From Bretschneidera sinensis (lineage: Eukaryota; Streptophyta; Magnoliopsida; Brassicales; Akaniaceae): a stretch of DNA of 64,000 nucleotides. The first letter of the stretch is position 1, and each line of letters starts with the position of its first letter. A program made the position numbers and the translations under genes. The stretch covers positions 20,571,227 to 20,635,226 of the forward strand of contig CM043703.1 in the NCBI GenBank assembly GCA_023935145.1. Reading direction: 5' to 3'. Under the pieces are notes generated by a model that saw only the letters and a list, made by a program, of their open reading frames with translations, was not told the DNA's origin and made no database searches. Positions 22,650-34,548 of the stretch are shown here, one piece after another.

Positions 22650-25600
22650 GGTTACTTTCCTCTTGATTTCTTGACAGAGAGAGAAAGAGAGAAACGGAGG
22701 GAGGAGGGAGGGCTTTGTTGGGATTGTGATTTGAGAGTGATCGATGGAGGAGCTTAGTTGACAGAGGTGGTTTGCGCCTTTGTGGACTTTGGGGAGTGCG
22801 TAGTGCCCACTGAGGTGTAGGCTAGTTGTTTGTGGTGTGTTTGATACGTTAAATTTGGCGGGAATTTTCCATTATGGAGTGAAAAATCCTATGCGGTCGG
22901 GAACATGACCTCATAGATCAAGTTGAATCTGGACTGTAAACGTGATCGTTAGGGTCCTCTGGGAACAGGTGACGGTGGGGGCTAATGGCCGCACGGAGTG
23001 CCGGAGTGGGGAATAGATCAAGTAGACTCAACTCATGGAGAGAAGTCCTTGGGAATTAGCGTTGACTTTAATAGTACACTGGATGGTGAGGTTGCATCTT
23101 GATCGTCCACCATAATGTTTTATTATGTATATTTAAATTTTACAATGTCTTTTTCTTATAAAATATTTGAAATCAAAAGAATTTTAAAGCAGACAATATT
23201 GTAAATTTCGTGTCAAATAATGTTTTTTTAGTTATAAAAATTGAATATTTTAATTTTGGTTTGTTTCAGTGTGTCATTTCGAATCTAACGTCATTTTCAA
23301 ATGCGTTCTTATCAAATTACATACCTTTTAAAAAATATAAACAATTATAGATACATATTATAATAAAGTCATCATCATTTAAACATAAAATAATAAAGAT
23401 AATATAATGTATTAATCAAAACCAAATCGCAATTGTAATTCAAAATTCAAATATTAACACAAAACAACATCAAGTTCATATTACTTTAAGAACCACTAAT
23501 CCAAAGTAATAGTATCTAAAAATGTTTAGTAGTTAAATACTTTGATTACTTAACTTTTTAAATTTAATTAAAGATGTCATTGTAAAAAAAATATTACGTG
23601 AAACAAATTTAAACAATGAAGGAATAAAAACTAAAATAAATCATATAATATAGTTCGACCGTTTTGATCAAAATAGATCGAAACGAAAAGTAAAACGAAA
23701 TATAAAAATAATCTGTTTCAGTTTATGTTTTGATCAAAACAGATCAAAATAAAAAGTGAAACGAAATGTAAAAATAATCTGTTTCAATTTACCAGTCAAA
23801 CAAAAACATTTCGGCCCAAACAAAATGAAATTTGTAACAGTAGTAGTGGACATCAATGCCTTGCCTAGTGGACACAGTTCGCCTTTCCTTAGTGTCTTGT
23901 AATGTTGGTTTCTATTGGAAAAAAAATTGACAAAACTCACATGAAGTTAATGAAGTTACTTTTAAATTTTTTGAGTTTATAACAATAAATAATCATGACC
24001 TATCATTTAAGATGGAGAATTTTATATTTACAAAATATTAATATATTTTAATAAATTTTAACTTATGATTTAAATTTTAGTTTTTTAACATAATTTAATA
24101 AGTTTAAACCGTTGATGAAATATGATTTAAATCATATATTAAAATGATAATTTTTTGTTGAAATTTTGTATAATTTATATATTGAATGAGTTTTATTGAA
24201 TTGTAAGATTTGATCTCGAATTTTATTTTTAAAAACATGTTTTTTTTTTAAAACTTCATGAAAAGAACATCATCAAAGTCTTTTTAAAAAAATTAATTAG
24301 AGTTCTAATCTTTATTTTTTTACCTGAAAAGAAAATATCAAACTCTTTTTTCCCTGATGTCTACAAATTTCATTGGGTAATAGTCAGATGAGTAGGTTTA
24401 GGATTATTTTTTTCCATTCTAATGATGCCATAAATATGATCCATAGCGGTTCTGGACTTTTTGTCTTCAACGGGAGGGAAATGGTGATGAAGAGGAGGCG
24501 GATTGAAGAAGAAAGGGAAATTGGACTTCGTTCTTATATTTATGTTAATTTGGTACATAAATTTTTATAAAAGAAAATCATTCGGAGTGTCATTCAAGAG
24601 AAATCTCTTATAGTTAAATCAGTAAATATAATGAGATAACGTAAAAAAGAAGGATTTAAGAAATACTGAAATGAACCTATCTTTTTTCTAATTGTATTTG
24701 CTTTCTCCAAAAGACTTGTGTTCTTTTTATATAGATTGAGAAGAGAGGTGAAATCTTCGAAGATACCGAGTTGATCTCGTTAATGTAGATTCATCCATAT
24801 TGAGTGAGTCTGCATTCTATCTTTTGTCAAATTCTTAATCTTAGTAAATTTGTGATTGTCATTTATTCTCACAAAAAAAATCTTATTTTGTGTGGTTTAA
24901 AATTTATAAGTCATGTTGTTTAAGTGATAGGATCATCATTACTTTGTGACATTACTATTCACACGTTCAAATTTGACAAAATATAATATTTTGAGCAGCA
25001 TCACCGCTCTTTTATACATGTTGTATTGACTCTTTAACAAATAAATGCTACTTTTAAAGCATACTCCTTCAATTAATTATAGTAATATATTTATTTTCTT
25101 TTTAATGTTGGCTTAAATCTACCATGATCCACCAAAGTTTGGATGTACCTGGTTCTTCAAATCCCAATCTTTCAAATGTGACAATATAAATGTCAACATT
25201 CAGAAATCGTTGCAATCGGGACAAGATTTATTAGAAAAAAAGCTATGCAGACTTAGAAATTACATGGGAAAAAGTTTGTGCTTATTTTGTTAAATTGGAT
25301 TTTATTTTAAAATTAATCAAATTAAATCCAATTTTATTAAATTTTATTAAATAATAATTAAAATATTAATTAATAAATAATTTGGTATGATTTTATCAAA
25401 TTTTTTATAAATTTTAAAAAATAAGTTATAATGTAAATTTGGTTTTAAGTTCACCTACACATCGACGAGTCATTTGGTTGGATAGAGGTGATGAAATTTT
25501 TTTTACTTATATACGATGCAAAATATTATTTTTACATCGAGTGAAAACTATATTAGTAATTGTTAAATAATTTTGTTGATAACATAAATAATGATTATAT

Positions 25601-26989
25601 AAATATTACCCGTAAAATTTTCATTCAAAATAAAAATTATATTTTTCACCGAGTATAAATAAGAATTTATCGAAAAAAGGTTTATGGTTTCTGACGTGGT
25701 TATGTGGTGCTTCTTCTTTTGTTGTTTTTTCATCTTGATTTTTGTAGTTTTTGTGAGCTCTTTGAATTTGGAAGTAGTCTGCAGGAGGAGATGTTTTTTT
25801 CTTGCTGTTTGACTTTGGATTTGTCCTCGTAAGATTCTTGCATAGTGTAGATGCTCGTCAATAATATTTTCATGAAGCCTTTAAAAAAATGTAAAGGTTT
25901 TGTTTCTTTCTGTCTAAATTGGTAAAGAAAAGGACATTTGTCGCGTGGACAAAAGCCAAAATAAAGAAATTAAAATGCAAAATTAACAATTTCAGAAGAA
26001 AAAAAAAACGCTGTTCAGATTTTAAAAATAAAGTTGAAAAACAATATTAAATGTAAAGTTAAAAAAATTAAACAAATATAAAAATAATAAAATTCTCTTC
26101 CTCTTGTTTCTTCTCCACAGATCGAACTGGAGGGGAGAAAACGCAATGATAACCCCATATATAATCATACTGAAGTTGGTTCATATTTTATGTAGAAAAT
26201 TTTAGTTTTCTTCGAAACAATGCCCCGTTATATTAAGATGGTATAGTTTGGTTTAATATGAAGATGGATTTTCTTCAATTTTTTTCTATTCTCAACAGAT
26301 TTGAGCAAACCAATTATTGTCAGATATTAAGGACAAAGTTGAGTCAAATAACTCGATTTGCTCGAATAACTTTATTTAAAAATTTCAGTTTCAAATTCAA
26401 TTAAATTGAATTCGTTATTATTATTGAAATTCAAGAGAATTACCAATAAAACTTTTTAAAAAGTCATTATTTTCGTATCAACGCTTGATAAAAATAAATC
26501 TAGCAAACACTAACATAAAATAAAAATACATATTCGGGTCGATTTTTCGATAAAAAAAAATAGAAACACATTCTCTACTAAAATTGGAGGTTTATTTTTC
26601 TTTTCTTAATATACAATTAAGTTTTTTTTATGGATTCATCGAATACAAAAAACATTAAAATATCAGATTATGAAAAATGAGAAAACATGGAAGAATGGAA
26701 GAAGCAGCCAAGCGAGAGCTATGTACCTTAATAGTTTAGTTATTAGCGGACACTGGACGTGACAAATGGCGCTTTGGTCTGCTTCACTCTGTTTTGCATT
26801 CCCGGTTTGACCGTAAATGGTTTAATTGCATGAGGGACAAAATAGTCCAATTGAAGGAAAAACAGGTGAGAAAACACCCTCTTTGCAGACCTTCAAATCC
26901 ACGTGATGCTGTTGGGTTATTGTTTGTCTGGGTCGGGTCTCTTTATATCTTCTTCTCTCATTTTCTGTTATACAATTGCATTACATTGA
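22650..26989. other. Long AT-rich intergenic region
   Basis: This is the upstream flank of the GH17-like gene (minus strand), followed by about 4 kb of AT-rich DNA reaching the MULE. Short open frames exist, but none matches a known family. One tandem duplication is present at 23661-23792. No transposon ends could be supported. Confidence 0.6.
23661..23792. repeat. Tandem duplication of a 66-bp unit
   Basis: Two adjacent copies begin GTTTTGATCAAAA at 23661 and 23727. Both run through AGATC, AAACGAAA and ATAATCTGTTTCA words with a few substitutions. There is no coding capacity. Confidence 0.75.
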
Positions 26990-26998
26990 TAACTAAAA

Positions 26999-27870
26999 GG
27001 CTTATTTGCAAAACATCCCTAGAGTTTAACTTTGGGTGGCAAATTTTCCCCCCAGTTTACAGACAATGTAATTTAAACACTCAATTTCAAATTATGGTGC
27101 AATTCAAACCACTTGTCCCATGTTGTTTACTTTTCCGTCGAAATATTGTCACGTGCGGGTCATGTGCACTTCATTTTTGGCCCCATCAACACCTACACAT
27201 GAGAAGTAAAAAAAAACAAAAAATAAAGTAGAGCTGAAAGCTCATTCTCTCTTTCTCTAAAGTTCATAATTTTCTTCCTCTCAGTGAGCGCTCAACCATA
27301 TCTCTCTGTCAATAAGCTTTTTTTCTCTTTTTATCTCTCTCTCTCTCTCTCTCGATAAGCCCTAAATCCTCATTTTTTTTCTCTCTCTCTCACAAAGCTT
27401 TTTCTGTATGTCCTCAGATTAATCATAGAACCCAAAAATAAAAGGTGTCCCAAATTTAGGATTTATATCTACGATATCTCACCCAAAATTAAGCTAAAAC
27501 ACAGTACAAGGCAGATCAACCACATATTTTTGCTCTACATCACATTAGGCGCGTTAATAATTTCGAAAGTGACCCAAATTTTATGTTCTTTGTTTTCTTT
27601 TCTTTCAAGTATTTTCTTGTCTATCGCGTCTGTGTTATACCAAAAGTGTTTTTTATGAAGAACATCTTTATTCTCTGTTCTATTTGAACAACTTAAAAAA
27701 TGATATCCCCTATTGGTTTTGAAGCTTGTGGCGGTGTTTGTTCTCTACAACAAGTAATTGAATTTTGTGTTAGATTTTTTTATTATTTTGAAGCTTGTGG
27801 TCCCAAAATTTGAAGAACAATAGATGTGATAAGAAATTATAGACATTGAATGTAAACAAACATGAAAATC
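26999..27870 (+). repeat. Left terminal inverted repeat of the MULE
   Basis: It pairs with 47962-48878 on the opposite strand with substitutions and indels. Shared landmarks include CAATTTCAAATT.TGGTGCAATTCAAACCA, ACCACATATTTTTGCTCTAC and CAACAAGTAATTGAATTTT. It contains CT-rich microsatellite runs (27330-27400). Part of its inner sequence is repeated again at about 28150-28290. Confidence 0.85.
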
Positions 27871-28756
27871 TGCAAGTCTGTATGATTTAAGGCTGTAAAA
27901 TATTCTTTCTTCTTGCCATGTAAGCATGAATGGCAATAAATCAGGGAAACAAGAAACGGAATAACTTAAATTTTTGGGAACTGTTCATATGTGAATTGTT
28001 TATAAGTCTTTAGTATCAGTTGGTTATTGCTTTTGCATGTCATTGCAAAGCTTGTCGATTTTTAGAGCATTTTCTGTTGTTTTTTGGATCCAAAGGAATT
28101 CCATTGCTTGAGATGGCCTCTTAAGTTCTAATTAATAGTTTAATGCACAAAGTGTTTCACGTGTATGTCATTTGCTGGTGATGTTTTACAGAAATTATAG
28201 ACCTTGAAATTATAGATTTAGTCATGAGATATGATAAGAAATTATAAACCTTGAATGCAGGCAAACATAAAAGTCTGCAAATCTGTATGATTTCACCTTA
28301 TCTGTATGAAGTATTTTGGTGGTTGTTTTGTTTGAGTGCTTGTCTGGTAACAAATGATATTGGTAACAATTCTCATGAAGGTTATGATACAATTAACTCA
28401 AGTTAAGAGTGAAATGGTTTTTACTAGTACTAATACTCTTGTGTTTCAAATTATGAAGCAAGCATAATAGTTAAGTCTAAAATTGCAAAAGAAAACAACA
28501 TAGTGAGTAATAAAATAGTTAAGTCCTCTTAGATTTAAAAAATATTCCTACCTATGTGTATTTTTTATTCAATGTTAGTTATTAATCATAAGCTTGTGGT
28601 CCCAGAATGTGTTGTTGTGTTATAATAGTGCTTGTGTTGGAATAATGGTCATGTGATTGTAATTTGAATATTTATTTTGTTAGACAAATTGGTCCTCCCG
28701 TATGTTGAATAGTTGTTGATAAATGTAAAGTATGTCCCTTGTTTTTTTTATTGTAG

Positions 28757-30274
28757 TCATGGTGAATGTGTCCTTCACTATATAACTCCATTATGATGGG
28801 TACATCAACTATAAGTCAATGAGTTATGTTAGAAGAAAAACAAGAGTATTGAATGATATGAACCCTGAATGTATTTGGAAATTAGTAAATGTGATTCTCA
28901 TCCTAACTATCTACGCTTCCATTACTGCTATGATGGAATGCCAATGCATCATGGTATGAAAAAGGTCACGAGTGATAATGACTTACAAGTAATGGTAAAT
29001 AATCTTCCAAGTCATAGGGTAGTAAATGTTTATATTGAGCATGAATGTCATAAAGCAGTGATACTCTCTGATGTATCAAATGACCTTGATGATTATGTTT
29101 CATTGGGTAATGAGGGAGTACCAATAGAATATGATGTCCCGATAGGATTTTTTGATGATGATTCAATAGGCAGTGAAGGTTTATCAGTAACATATGATGT
29201 TCCAATAGTATTTTTGATGATGATTCATTAGGTAGTGAAAGGCCAACAAAGTGTGAGGTTCCAGTGGTCAGTTATGATGAAGTTCAATTAGGTACTGGTA
29301 ATCTAGCATATGATGGTGTAGAAGCTCTTGAGAGTGATTTAAGTGACAGTAACTATAATCTAAATGATGATGATGATTTTGACTGTTATGTGGATGATAG
29401 TGTACATGCATATGAGGTAGGTGGGGGTTCAAGGACAAGTGATGGGGTAGATAATAATATTGTAATATCTATTGAAAGCATAAATGATGAGAGGGAATCA
29501 AAATATGGAGACAGTGATCATTTGCAACCCCTAGGGCTACTGATGATGAGGAAGATGACACATGTGTGGAGTTTCATGAGAAAGACATGGAGAAACCAGA
29601 GTTTGTGATAGGTATGAGGTTAAGAGATAAACAACTAGTTAGGGAAGCTATAATAGAATATGAAACCAATAGAGGGTATAGTATTCATTTCACTAAGTCA
29701 GAGAAGGGGAAAGTGTAGGCTAAATGTATGGTAGGTTGTCCATGGGATTTCTATGCCTCTTCAAAGAAAAATAAGAATACAATGGTTGTTATGACATACA
29801 TAGAAGAACATCAATGTTTTACAGGTGGCAAGAGCAGACTAATAAATATTGCATTTGTTGCTAAGAAGTATATGGGAGAAGTTAGGATAGATCCAATCGT
29901 CAAAGTTAAGCACCTTCAAGATAAAGTGAAAAATGACTAGGGTTCTGGGATTTCTAAGTGTCAATCTCGTAAGGGTAAGAAAAGGGCATTGGAGGAAATT
30001 CATGGAAAGTATGTGGAACAATGTTCTAAATTATGGGATTATATGGAAGAATTGAAGAAGAACAATGAAGGCAACCATGTTGAGTTACAAGTGAGGAAGG
30101 TTAAAAGGAAAAACAAGTTTTTGAGGCTGTATATTTGTCTAGTAGCATGTAGACATAATTTTTTTTGAATGGCTATAGACTATTGATATGCCTAGATGGG
30201 TGTTTTCTAAAAGGGTCATTTGGTGGACAACTTTTAACTGTAGTATGAGTGGATGGTAATAACAATATGTACTC
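28757..30274 (+). pseudogene. MULE transposase, N-terminal part (PB1-like and MuDR DNA-binding domains)
   Basis: The gene starts near ATG 28759 (MVNVSFTI), with TYR/LEU-rich sequence like the PB1-like N-terminal domain of plant MULE proteins (DGMPMHHGMKKVTSDNDLQV, HRVVNVYIEHE). An Asp-rich linker follows (29060-29600). The MuDR DNA-binding domain spans about 29605-29840 (GMRLRDKQLVREAIIEYETN, then KCMVGCPWDFYASSKKNKNT and TYIEEHQC). The start of the catalytic domain follows, with a frame near 30170-30274 comparable to LDGCFLKG and VDGNNNMY. Several frameshifts and stops break it. It is interrupted at 30279 by the Athila-like insertion; joined across that insertion the frame reads GNNNMYSLAYAIVDTETKDN. 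Confidence 0.82.
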
Positions 30275-30279
30275 ACTAG
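30275..30279. repeat. Target-site duplication of the Athila-like element (left)
   Basis: ACTAG, repeated exactly at 35815-35819 after the right LTR. Confidence 0.9.
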
Positions 30280-31548
30280 TGATGAGTCTAAAATATTGCA
30301 TATTTTAGACCCTTAACTTATATTTGTTATGCTCTTAGTTAGTAGTATTTTACTTTATTTTACATTTTTCTTGTGTTTTGTGTATTTTTACATGTTTGTG
30401 GAGAAAGTGCAGCATTTCAGGATATTTGAACCTTCTGGAGACATTGCGCTCGATCGCACAGATATGCGATCGAACGCACCTGCGCTCGAGCGCACCTACC
30501 TATGATCGAGCGCACCTACCTATGATCGAGCGCAAGGTCATCAATCCCACATCGAAATGTTTGCAGTGCATCGCACCAGTGCGATCGAGCGCACCAGACA
30601 CGCGATCGAGCGCACCAGACACGCGATCGAGCGCACATGCGATTGATCGCAACATTCTGCGATCGAGCGCACTCAGGCCAGTATCCCACATCGTTTCTGC
30701 AAGCCACATTACTCCGGGTCTTCACCTATATAAGCACCATCTGGCTTCATAATTCAGAGTACAATTCCTGAGCCACTTTGGTGTTTACCGGTGGACTTCT
30801 GCCAGCATTTTGGTGGATCCCGAAGGCATTGCTACCACGAGGGGAAGCGCCGCCCGTCAGCGAGTGAAATTTCTCCCATGTAAAGTTTTTTATTTATTTT
30901 TTTATATTCAATTGTTTTAGTTTAAATGTTTAGTACTTTTTATTATAGCTTTATAGATATGAGTGGCTAGACTCTCAGCTAAGGTTGAAGATGAAGCCCT
31001 GCCGTTGTTTGGCGTAGTAGTTCAGATTTGCTTGTACAAATCTGACAATTTTTAGTATAAATGTTCTGTCAATTATTTGAGTTAATCTTATAATTGATTA
31101 AGTTTAAATTGTCTGTTGGATTTTTTTTGTGTTTCATCTGATGGATACATTGAATGCTTTTCGATTAAATTGGATTCCCTTTGTGATTTGTTAAGAGCGG
31201 ATACATCGGGTGCTTTTGGTTTAGTTGGGATATTCTTTGTTTTTTGTCTTATAGTTGGATTCATTGAATGTTTTGATAGGCTATATTTTTGGAACATGTA
31301 TGCTTAACTTCGGTGGGGTGGATTCGGAAACCTTAGTGCTTTTTATTATCAGTTTTAAAATCAATTTAATTTAGTTTTAATTTGTTTTGCAAATTATCAT
31401 TCAAAATTCGGAACTAGGTTAAGATAGAGTTAATTTAGATTGAAAATATACTTTCACAATGCAATTCCCTGTGGATTCGACCTCGCACTTGCACAACGCT
31501 ATACTGCAAACGACTCGTGCGCTTGTGAGTAAATTAAAACTCACAACA
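30280..31548 (+). repeat. Left LTR of the Athila-like element (1269 bp)
   Basis: It runs from TGATGAGTCTAAAATATTGC to AAACTCACAACA. It contains a short inverted repeat at its start (AAAATATTGCATATTTT), a palindrome array at 30445-30672 and a TATA box (CTATATAAGC) at 30726-30735. Confidence 0.93.
30445..30672 (+). repeat. Array of ten palindrome-like TGCGATCGAGCGCA units, left LTR
   Basis: Ten occurrences of variants of GCGATCGAGCGCA (also GCGCTCGAGCGCA and GCGATTGATCGCA) are clustered in about 230 bp, ending about 55 bp upstream of the TATA box. A 20-bp unit around CCTACCTATGATCGAGCGCA is present twice here and once in the right LTR. Confidence 0.9.
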
Positions 31549-31554
31549 AGTTTT

Positions 31555-31572
31555 TGGCGCCGTTGCCGGGGA
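31555..31572 (+). other. Primer-binding site of the Athila-like element
   Basis: TGGCGCCGTTGCCGGGGA, 6 nt after the LTR end. This sequence is typical of Athila/Tat-group Ty3/gypsy elements. Confidence 0.88.
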
Positions 31573-31661
31573 ATTATTTGGTTTGTGAAAATTTTTGGTC
31601 TAAAATGATTTTATTTTTCTACTAGTTAGTTTTTTTTTTTTTTTTTTGTTTAAAAAAAATT

Positions 31662-33278
31662 ATGTGGATGAATCCAGCGCCGGTTTCACAGTCTTTAGAG
31701 GACACCATTAAGGAGTACATGAAAATGACCGGCCCGTCCCTCAATGTTGGCAACACATTCAATGTTGATAGCTGTTCCATCTGTGCTAGTCCCATGCATC
31801 TAGCACAGAATTGTCCATCAATGCCGGCTTGTGCCGAGTACCCCATGGAACAAATGAATGCTTTCAATGACTGTTGTTGGGAATCAAATGGATCTTACTC
31901 CGAAACATATAATCCAGGGTGGTGGAACCATTCTAATTTTTCATGGGAGCAGAACCAACTAATGAATCAGGGATGAGCCCCTTATAATCAACACCTTCCC
32001 GAATTTCCTCCACCAATACCAAGTTATGCCTATCCAGCACCATCACCCGCTTATCAAGCTCCCATTCAAGCGCCAGCGTCGGTTTCACAGTCATTGGAGG
32101 ACGCTATCAATGATTTCATGAAAACGACTAGCCAATCTATGAGTGAAGTGATGAGTGCAACCATAGAAAACACCCAAGCGATTGCCGAACTAGAGAGTCA
32201 AATTGATCAAATCGCAAGTTATGTGGGTGAAGGAGAGGAAAGAAAGTTCCCCAGTCAACCTGATCCTAACCCAAAGGAACAGTTTGCAGTGGGAAATTTA
32301 TCAACCCCTATACAAGGGCAAGCAAGTGGCAACAAAGAAAATAGAGATGCTGAGCCATCTACAGCCACACCTATCATTAAGGATCTCCCTAGGTTGTTTT
32401 TACCTAAAACGCCTTACCTTAAGAGATTATAAGCGCCCAAGAAAGGAGAGGAGTTTGAGGATCCCCTGGAGGCATGCTTTGCTCACTTTGGAGAGGACTT
32501 GGGCTTAGATAAGTTACTAGAGGAAGTGAATGCCATTTTGGAGTCTGATCCTCAGAAGAACAGTGAGACGGAGGAGACAATAGATGAATCATGTATTGAA
32601 GACCCCCTGAAGGCATGCTTTGCTCAATTTGAAGAGGATTTGGGCTTAGATAAGTTGTTTGAGCAAGCAAATGCTACTTTGGACTCTGCTCCTCTAAAGA
32701 TCAGTGAGACGGAGGAAACCCCAACACCTGAACCCCCCAAGAAGGAACTTAAGCCTTTATCGGACAATCTTAAGTATAAGTTCCTAGGTCCAGCAGATTC
32801 TTTGCCTATAATTATAGCTTTAGATTTGGGTGATGCTCCAGAGGAGAAATTATTGGACATCTTAAGAGAGCATAAGGAAGCTATAGGCTGGACTATTGAG
32901 GATGTCAAGGGAATCAACCCCTCATTGGTAATACACACGATACAGTTGGAGGAGAATGCCAAGCCATCGAGGGAGCCACAAAGAAGGCTCAACCCTGCTA
33001 TGCAAGAGGTTGTGAGGGCAGAAGATATTAAGCTGTTAGAGGCAGGGATCATTTATCCCATCTCTGATAACAAGGGGGTGAGCCTGATTAAAGTCGTGCC
33101 CAAACGTGCTGAATTGACGGTAGTAAATAAAGACGACGAGTTGGTTCCAACTCGAGTGCAGTCAAGATGGAGAAAGTGTCTAGACTACCATAAATTGAAC
33201 GCTACCACTAGGCCTGATCATTTTCCATTCCTATTTATTGATCAGATGGTGAAGCGTTTAGTTGGGCATGTTTACTAA
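31662..33278 (+). pseudogene. Athila-like gag-pol remnant
   Basis: Gag-derived segments contain a CCHC knuckle, CSICASPMHLAQNC, then a Pro/Gln-rich part. A serine-rich segment is repeated (PVSQSLEDTIKEYMKMT at about 31680 and SVSQSLEDAINDFMKTT at about 32085). A region with a duplicated acidic unit follows (DPLEACFAHFGEDLGLDKLL and DPLKACFAQFEEDLGLDKLF). The pol part reads LGDAPEEKLLDILREHKEAI, then GWTIEDVKGINPSLVIHTI. It ends inside the early RT fingers (CLDYHKLNATTRPDHFPFLF, IDQMVKRLVGHVY). Stops lie at 31974 and 32430. The RT active site, RNase H and integrase are deleted. Confidence 0.85.
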
Positions 33279-34548
33279 TGTTGGGTCTGGCTGAAGACGT
33301 TAAACTTAGCGCTCATGGGAGGCACCCCACAGCTTATCTTTTCTTTTGTTTATTTATTATTTCGCATTTTTATGATTAATGTTTGTTTCCAGTATTTTTT
33401 GTTTTCCAGTTTTTATTTTTCAGGGACAAAGCATACTTCAGTTCAAGTTTGGGGGTATGCTATGAGCCATACCAGTCCAGATAGTTCTCCATATCTCAGG
33501 TCAGCTCTTTCCATATTAGTCACACATTGGGGTCAATGTGTAATTTAAGTTTAGGGGTATGGGAGACACATCACACACTTTGTCCTAATTTGTTGTCTTT
33601 TCGTCATAGAGATAAATACATGCTCATGTTATCGTGAAATTTTAGTTGATCTAAACATTTTCTGTGATGTGATGTCATTGGTGAGCTTAACATTTTGAAC
33701 ACATGATCTGGTGATAAATTTTTAAAATTTAGTTACTTACTTTAGGCATTTTGAGAATTCACATGTTTGATCTAATCTCACACGAGCACATTAGCACAAA
33801 TTATGTGAGGTATGACACGTGATTTTAATGTGTATTTTTCCTTATCTTAACTGAAACTGGATGACTTGTTGGATGAACTCTTGGGCATAGGAAAATATAA
33901 AAAAAAAAATTATTACTACAACTTTCTGCTGAGTAACTGGACCTCTTGCCTCAGTAAGCAGTGAGTGTTCACGTCAAAAGGTGGAATTTTGCTTGGTAAT
34001 ATTAAGGTCGGTTTAACTTCGTAGCCTTTTTGACTCGAGTTGGTAAGTCCTTAGGGGTGTCTTTACACCTAATGCCCTAAAACCACATGGTTTGGGAGTC
34101 ATTGACTTAACACTCGCTACATGGGTCAATTAGAAAGCTTAAGGGAACTAAACATAGCCGTGCCTTATTATTAAAAAAAAAAAAAAAAAAAAAACTATGC
34201 CTTTTCGTTCATTTTTTATGGGAAATTCGATGAATCTTGGGACATGGAGACCTTATACATTAGAGTTACTTGGAAGCTTCATTTTTATATGCTAATTCAC
34301 CTTACACTGATTCAAGCTTGTGATGCCTTATCCTGCCTTTTGTAAGTAATTAGATTTTAACATTTCTATTCATTGCGAAGATGGGTTTACCTTTTTAAGC
34401 TTGCTTATGAATGAATATCATGGTGATGTGTGCTCCTTAAATTTTTGGATACCATGAGTGATGACATTATCTTTATGTTCTTTGTTTTTCATTGAGTCTT
34501 TTATTTTGTTTTGCTAAGGGACTAGCAAAATATAAGTTTGGGGGTATT
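33279..34548 (+). other. 3' non-coding region of the Athila-like element
   Basis: It begins with ACGTTAAACTTAGCGCTCAT followed by GGGAGGCACCCC, a stretch commonly found after pol in Athila/Tat elements. It then has low-complexity AT-rich sequence with a long poly-A run (34171-34194) and ends with the purine tract GGGGGTATT at 34540-34548. No ORF of interest. Confidence 0.7.

Noticed and set aside
24370..24570. Short open frames on both strands in AT-rich spacer
   Set aside because: Length expected by chance, no recognisable motif and no splice context.
26794..27231. Open frame of 145 codons in the spacer
   Set aside because: It runs across the MULE boundary and into the left inverted repeat; no protein family resemblance.
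29264..29608. Acidic frame as a separate gene
   Set aside because: It is the Asp-rich linker of the MULE transposase between its PB1-like and MuDR domains.
30445..30672. Regularly repeated palindromes resembling a CRISPR-like array
   Set aside because: Spacing is irregular, spacers are not unique, the array lies inside a plant LTR and is present in both LTRs.
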